NCBI GenBank assembly: GCA_934518555.1
Contig: CAKSXW010000026.1
Location: forward strand, 1 to 23,805
DNA length: 23,805 nt
Source: an uncultured Faecalibacterium sp.
Lineage (GTDB): Bacteria > Bacillota > Clostridia > Oscillospirales > Ruminococcaceae
Direction: 5' to 3'
Every line of letters starts with the position of its first letter. Position 1 is the stretch's first letter. The position numbers and the translations under genes were made by a program. This document shows positions 21,521 to 23,805 of the stretch, piece after piece. A model generated the notes under the pieces. That model was not told where the DNA came from and did not search any database. It saw nothing but the letters and a program-made list of their open reading frames with translations.

Positions 21521-22417
21521 TTACTCTACAGTATGGCTGCAAAGGTAGTCCACCCAGGCAGCGTAGCCCTCCGGCTTCAGGTGGTAACCGTCGGGCTGGG
21601 CATATTCTGCCTTCAGGTCGCCGTTTTCGTCTGCCAGCACCTCCCACAGGTTCAGGAAATAGCAGTTCTTTTCCAGGGCCACGGCGGCCAGGGCATCGTT
21701 GATGCCGCACAGACGGTCCCGGTAGAGGCCGTCGTGGTTGGCCTTGGCCCGGACCTCCGGCCGCACCGGGGTAATGGACTGTACATAGATCTGGGCATCC
21801 GGCAAGGCCTGCCGGATCATCTCCAGCATCATGCGGTAGTAGGCAAGAAAGCTGGTGTAGTCGGTGTCCCGGCACAGGACATTGGTGCCCAGCAGGATGT
21901 ACACCGCCTTGGGCTTTTGGGCCACCAGAGCCTCCAGGGGCACCTCCGCCACGCCGTCGGCACGCTTGCAGCTGGTGCCGTTGACCACGGCGTTGGGTCC
22001 AATGCCCCGGTAGGCGCAGAACTTGGCCTCCGGCAGGCCTGTATCGTACATCTGCATTCCCTGGGTCAGGCTGTCCCCCACAAAGCTCACGTCCGCAAAC
22101 CAGCTTTTTTCCACTGGGGCATTGGTGGGCACCGCCGCCATGCGGAAGTCCAGGGCCGTGGTGCTGTGGTCTGCCAGGGTCTGCACCGTTAAGGTCCGGG
22201 CAGGCTGGTAGCTGATGGTGTTCCAGGTATTGTCTGCCAACACCCCCTGCAGCAGGGTGTCCTGCTGCAGCACCGGGTCTGCCTCCCGGTGCAGACGCTT
22301 CCACAGCAGCCCCACTGCGATCAGGAGCACCAGAAGCAGCAGCAGCCCCACAGCCGTAAACCGTTTGCGCCAGCGTCGGTGCAGCACACGCCGCCGATAT
22401 TCCTGATAATCTGCCAT
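21521..22417 (-). CDS. Membrane-anchored SGNH/GDSL hydrolase
   Basis: Predicted esterase or O-acyl hydrolase acting outside the cell, substrate unknown. 298 residues. A basic N-terminal segment with many arginines (8-19) precedes one membrane helix (about 21-38), giving an N-in, C-out anchor with the catalytic domain outside. Catalytic blocks: FVGDSLTQGM (112-121; Ser116), YRGIGPNAV (block II glycine region), LLGTN (block III asparagine) and DGYHLKPEGY (276-285; Asp276, His279). Related clostridial proteins act on acetylated cell-wall or surface polysaccharide, but that is only a family hint. The start has AGAGGGGG just upstream and its promoter is at 22464-22491. The frame stays open 71 codons further up, but these overlap the promoter. 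Confidence 0.9.
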   Translation of the reverse strand: MADYQEYRRRVLHRRWRKRFTAVGLLLLLVLLIAVGLLWKRLHREADPVLQQDTLLQGVLADNTWNTISYQPARTLTVQTLADHSTTALDFRMAAVPTNAPVEKSWFADVSFVGDSLTQGMQMYDTGLPEAKFCAYRGIGPNAVVNGTSCKRADGVAEVPLEALVAQKPKAVYILLGTNVLCRDTDYTSFLAYYRMMLEMIRQALPDAQIYVQSITPVRPEVRAKANHDGLYRDRLCGINDALAAVALEKNCYFLNLWEVLADENGDLKAEYAQPDGYHLKPEGYAAWVDYLCSHTVE

Positions 22418-22463
22418 GTTTTCCCCCTCTTTTTTCCGGTGCACAGGCACCTGTTCTTCCTTT

Positions 22464-22491
22464 AGTATATCATATCGGTCTGGGCCTGCAA
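22464..22491 (-). promoter_or_regulatory. Promoter of the SGNH hydrolase gene
   Basis: On the minus strand: TTGCAG (22486-22491), 16-base spacer ending TGA (extended -10), TATACT (22464-22469). Confidence 0.8.
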
Positions 22492-22588
22492 GTGCCAAAA
22501 CGTGCAAAGTTTCAGCCCAGGTTTTGGCCAATGCACCAGGGGTCCCGGGGGCCTTGGGCAAAAACCTGGGTTCCCTCCGGCCAAATGC

Positions 22589-22618
22589 TTGCATCCCCTG
22601 CCTTAAATGTGTTATACT
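22589..22618 (+). promoter_or_regulatory. Promoter of the 95-residue protein gene
   Basis: TTGCAT (22589-22594), 18-base spacer ending TGt (extended -10), TATACT (22613-22618), 32 bases ahead of the start codon. Confidence 0.83.
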
Positions 22619-22650
22619 GGAGTGAATCAAACGACAGGGAGGCTTTCACG

Positions 22651-22938
22651 ATGGCATTTACTCCGAAACTGACTTACAAAGGCAAGCCCCTCGTCCGCAA
22701 GGACAACGAGCTCTACTACGGCCGCATGACCGATCCCTATGTGCTTTATCTCCAGATCCTGACCACCACCCCTGTGGGGGACCAGCAGGTGGCCGATAAG
22801 GTGCATCTGATGCTGCTCTCCACCGACACCACCAAGGCTCCGCAGGAGCGTGTGGCACGTCAGACCACCAAGCACGGCCTGTACACCGCACTGGACATTG
22901 GCAGCATCTGGCTGCAGAAGGCCAACGCAGGGCAGTGA
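22651..22938 (+). CDS. Small conserved-looking cytoplasmic protein of unknown function
   Basis: 95 residues, no signal peptide, membrane segment or metal motif. The sequence looks like a folded single domain: KLTYKGKPLVRKDNELYYG at the start (likely two strands), DPYVLYLQIL and VADKVHLMLLSTD in the middle, and HGLYTALDIGSIWLQKA at the end. I recall similar short proteins in other Oscillospiraceae but no function. The start is firm: GGGAGG (22637-22642) 8 bases ahead, with a good promoter. It is a single-gene unit with its own promoter and a strong terminator, and codon use like its neighbours. Confidence 0.85.
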   Translation: MAFTPKLTYKGKPLVRKDNELYYGRMTDPYVLYLQILTTTPVGDQQVADKVHLMLLSTDTTKAPQERVARQTTKHGLYTALDIGSIWLQKANAGQ

Positions 22939-22965
22939 TCCACCCTTAGCTCACACCGTTTGCCT

Positions 22966-22991
22966 GCTCCCCCACATGGGGGAGCTTTTTT
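22966..22991 (+). terminator. Intrinsic terminator after the 95-residue protein gene
   Basis: Perfect 8-bp stem GCTCCCCC (22966-22973) with GGGGGAGC (22978-22985), loop ACAT, six T. Confidence 0.94.
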
Positions 22992-23015
22992 GTACCCCTG
23001 CACTCCAAAAGATGC

Positions 23016-23059
23016 AAAAAGCCCCCGGGGCCCTTCCTTGCAAAAGGGTTCCGGGGGCT
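23016..23059 (-). terminator. Intrinsic terminator after the CD1247-type gene
   Basis: On the minus strand AGCCCCCGG (complement of 23051-23059) pairs with CCGGGGGCT (complement of 23020-23028), with an inner CCCTT/AAGGG, followed by T residues (A at 23016-23020). Confidence 0.88.
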
Positions 23060-23079
23060 GCCTGTTTTTGCCGGGGCGC

Positions 23080-23658
23080 TTACTCCTCGGTCACTTCAAA
23101 GTTCAGGGCCTTGCCGCAGTTGGGGCACTTGGGCTCCCCTTCCAGCAGCTCCTCCTCCTCAAACACAGCGGTGGTGCCGCAGGCCGGGCAGGTCACCTCG
23201 TACTGGACCGGAGAATCCTCTCCCTGTTCTTCCTCGTCACCTTCCAGCTCCACCTCAAAGGTCACGCCGCAGTGGGTGCAGTTGGCCTCGCCAGCATCCA
23301 GGTCATCCTCGCTGACGTAGACGGTCTGGCCACAGTTGGGGCAGGCCACCTCGTAGAAGGGCTCGCTGGCGATGTCGTCGTCGGCGTCCTCCTCCTCGTC
23401 CTCGTCCTCCTGGTCGTCGGCGTCCTCGTCGTCCTCTTCCTCGTACAGGTCGGCTTCCAGATCCTCCAGCTCATCGCTCAGGTCGTTGATCTGGTCGTAT
23501 GCACGGGAAAGATCCTCATCCATGCCCTCCAGGGCGTCGGCCATCTCCGCCAGCAGTGCGCTCATGGCCTTGATGATCTTGCCTTCCTTGGTGGACTCGT
23601 CCACACCCAGACCTTCTACAAGGCCCTGCAGATAGGCTGCCTTCTTGCTCAGTTCCAT
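23080..23658 (-). CDS. CD1247 N-terminal domain protein with acidic linker and two zinc ribbons
   Basis: 192 residues in three parts. Residues 1-60 form a helical domain (MELSKKAAYLQGLVEGLGVDESTKEGKII) found in Clostridia under the name CD1247. Residues 61-98 are an almost pure Asp/Glu coiled or disordered linker. Residues 101-192 hold two zinc ribbons of the same design: C106-x2-C109 with C127-x2-C130, and C157-x2-C160 with C178-x2-C181. The second ribbon is close enough to the first (YEVACPNCG, YEVTCPACG) to be a tandem duplicate. Function unknown. The gene lies behind efp, separated by a terminator. The ribosome site AGGAGG lies 8 bases ahead of the ATG. No membrane or secretion signal. 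Confidence 0.9.
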   Translation of the reverse strand: MELSKKAAYLQGLVEGLGVDESTKEGKIIKAMSALLAEMADALEGMDEDLSRAYDQINDLSDELEDLEADLYEEEDDEDADDQEDEDEEEDADDDIASEPFYEVACPNCGQTVYVSEDDLDAGEANCTHCGVTFEVELEGDEEEQGEDSPVQYEVTCPACGTTAVFEEEELLEGEPKCPNCGKALNFEVTEE

Positions 23659-23681
23659 ACGAATGCCCTCCTTGTTGTTTG

Positions 23682-23706
23682 AAAAAACCGGGCAAACGGT
23701 TGCCCG
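23682..23706 (-). terminator. Intrinsic terminator after efp
   Basis: On the minus strand CGGGCAA (complement of 23700-23706) pairs with TTGCCCG (complement of 23689-23695), loop CCGT, then G and six T (complement of 23682-23687). It lies upstream of the CD1247-type gene, which must use readthrough or an unseen promoter. Confidence 0.83.
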
Positions 23707-23731
23707 CTGCCCGGTATACGTTCTGGATGGA

Positions 23732-23805
23732 TCAGACGCGCTCCATATACTCGCCAGTGCGGGTATCGATGCGGATGTGGTCGCCCTCGTTGATGAACAG
23801 GGGCA
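23732..23805 (-). CDS. efp: Elongation factor P, C-terminal 23 residues (runs off window)
   Basis: EF-P relieves ribosomes stalled at polyproline stretches. Only the end is visible: 23 residues including INEGDHIRIDTRTGEYMERV, which is the conserved closing segment of domain III (in most homologues VNEGD-x-I-x-VDTRTGEY-x-ERV). The stop codon is TGA at 23732-23734. The modification site and the rest of the protein lie outside the window. A terminator follows 25 bases on. Confidence 0.9.
   Translation of the reverse strand, partial: PLFINEGDHIRIDTRTGEYMERV

Noticed and set aside
23376..23470. GAC/GAG-rich tract considered as a tandem DNA repeat
   Set aside because: It is the coding sequence of the acidic linker of the CD1247-type protein; no regular period longer than a codon is kept.

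Overview
The window is one continuous stretch of a high-GC, low-repeat bacterial chromosome. Gene content points to a Gram-positive anaerobe of the class Clostridia, most likely the Faecalibacterium/Gemmiger/Subdoligranulum group (Oscillospiraceae). The reasons are a group-B-like [FeFe] hydrogenase, a CD1247-type zinc-ribbon protein next to elongation factor P, formate-tetrahydrofolate ligase behind a ZTP riboswitch, and a queT gene behind a class III preQ1 riboswitch, an RNA class known from Faecalibacterium. The genus assignment is inference. I see no phage genes, transposase, CRISPR array, rRNA or tRNA, so this is core chromosome.

Layout. 1-1.8 kb, minus strand: the start of pgi (cut by the window edge) and a D,D-carboxypeptidase. 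2.0-5.1 kb, plus: mtaB (tRNA methylthiotransferase), then a hydrogenase gene behind a long, foldable leader. 5.2-6.1 kb: a small secreted NEAT-like protein and a convergent 69-residue membrane protein. 6.2-8.5 kb, plus: a tight operon of pyridoxal/pyridoxamine kinase, trmL and a DegV fatty-acid-binding protein. 8.6-10.0 kb, plus: promoter, preQ1-III riboswitch, queT and a HAD phosphatase. 10.1-14.4 kb, plus: secA and an M20 amidohydrolase. 14.5-19.3 kb, minus: cysteine desulfurase, thiI, cinA and a membrane-tethered, catalytically degenerate copy of the C-terminal half of CinA. 19.4-21.2 kb, plus: ZTP riboswitch with intrinsic terminator, then fhs. 21.5-22.4 kb, minus: membrane-anchored SGNH hydrolase. 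22.6-22.9 kb, plus: a 95-residue protein of unknown function. 23.0-23.8 kb, minus: the CD1247-type protein and the end of efp.

How the genes fit together. Several genes serve tRNA modification: mtaB (t6A37 methylthiolation), trmL (ribose 2'-O-methylation of the wobble base), queT (queuosine precursor uptake), and the desulfurase/ThiI pair (4-thiouridine, thiamine sulfur). One-carbon and redox metabolism are represented by fhs and the hydrogenase.

The most notable unexplained structures are: (1) a family of about 100-bp structured repeats at three intergenic sites (four units, two of them head-on inverted), each with a small hairpin with a conserved loop, an AGCGG box, and a 13-16 bp hairpin of varying sequence around a TGYG tetraloop, with compensatory changes in the stems; (2) the CinA-derived membrane pseudoenzyme; (3) the structured leader of the hydrogenase gene. 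Promoters are well preserved across the window, often with an extended -10 (TGn) and TATACT-like hexamers.
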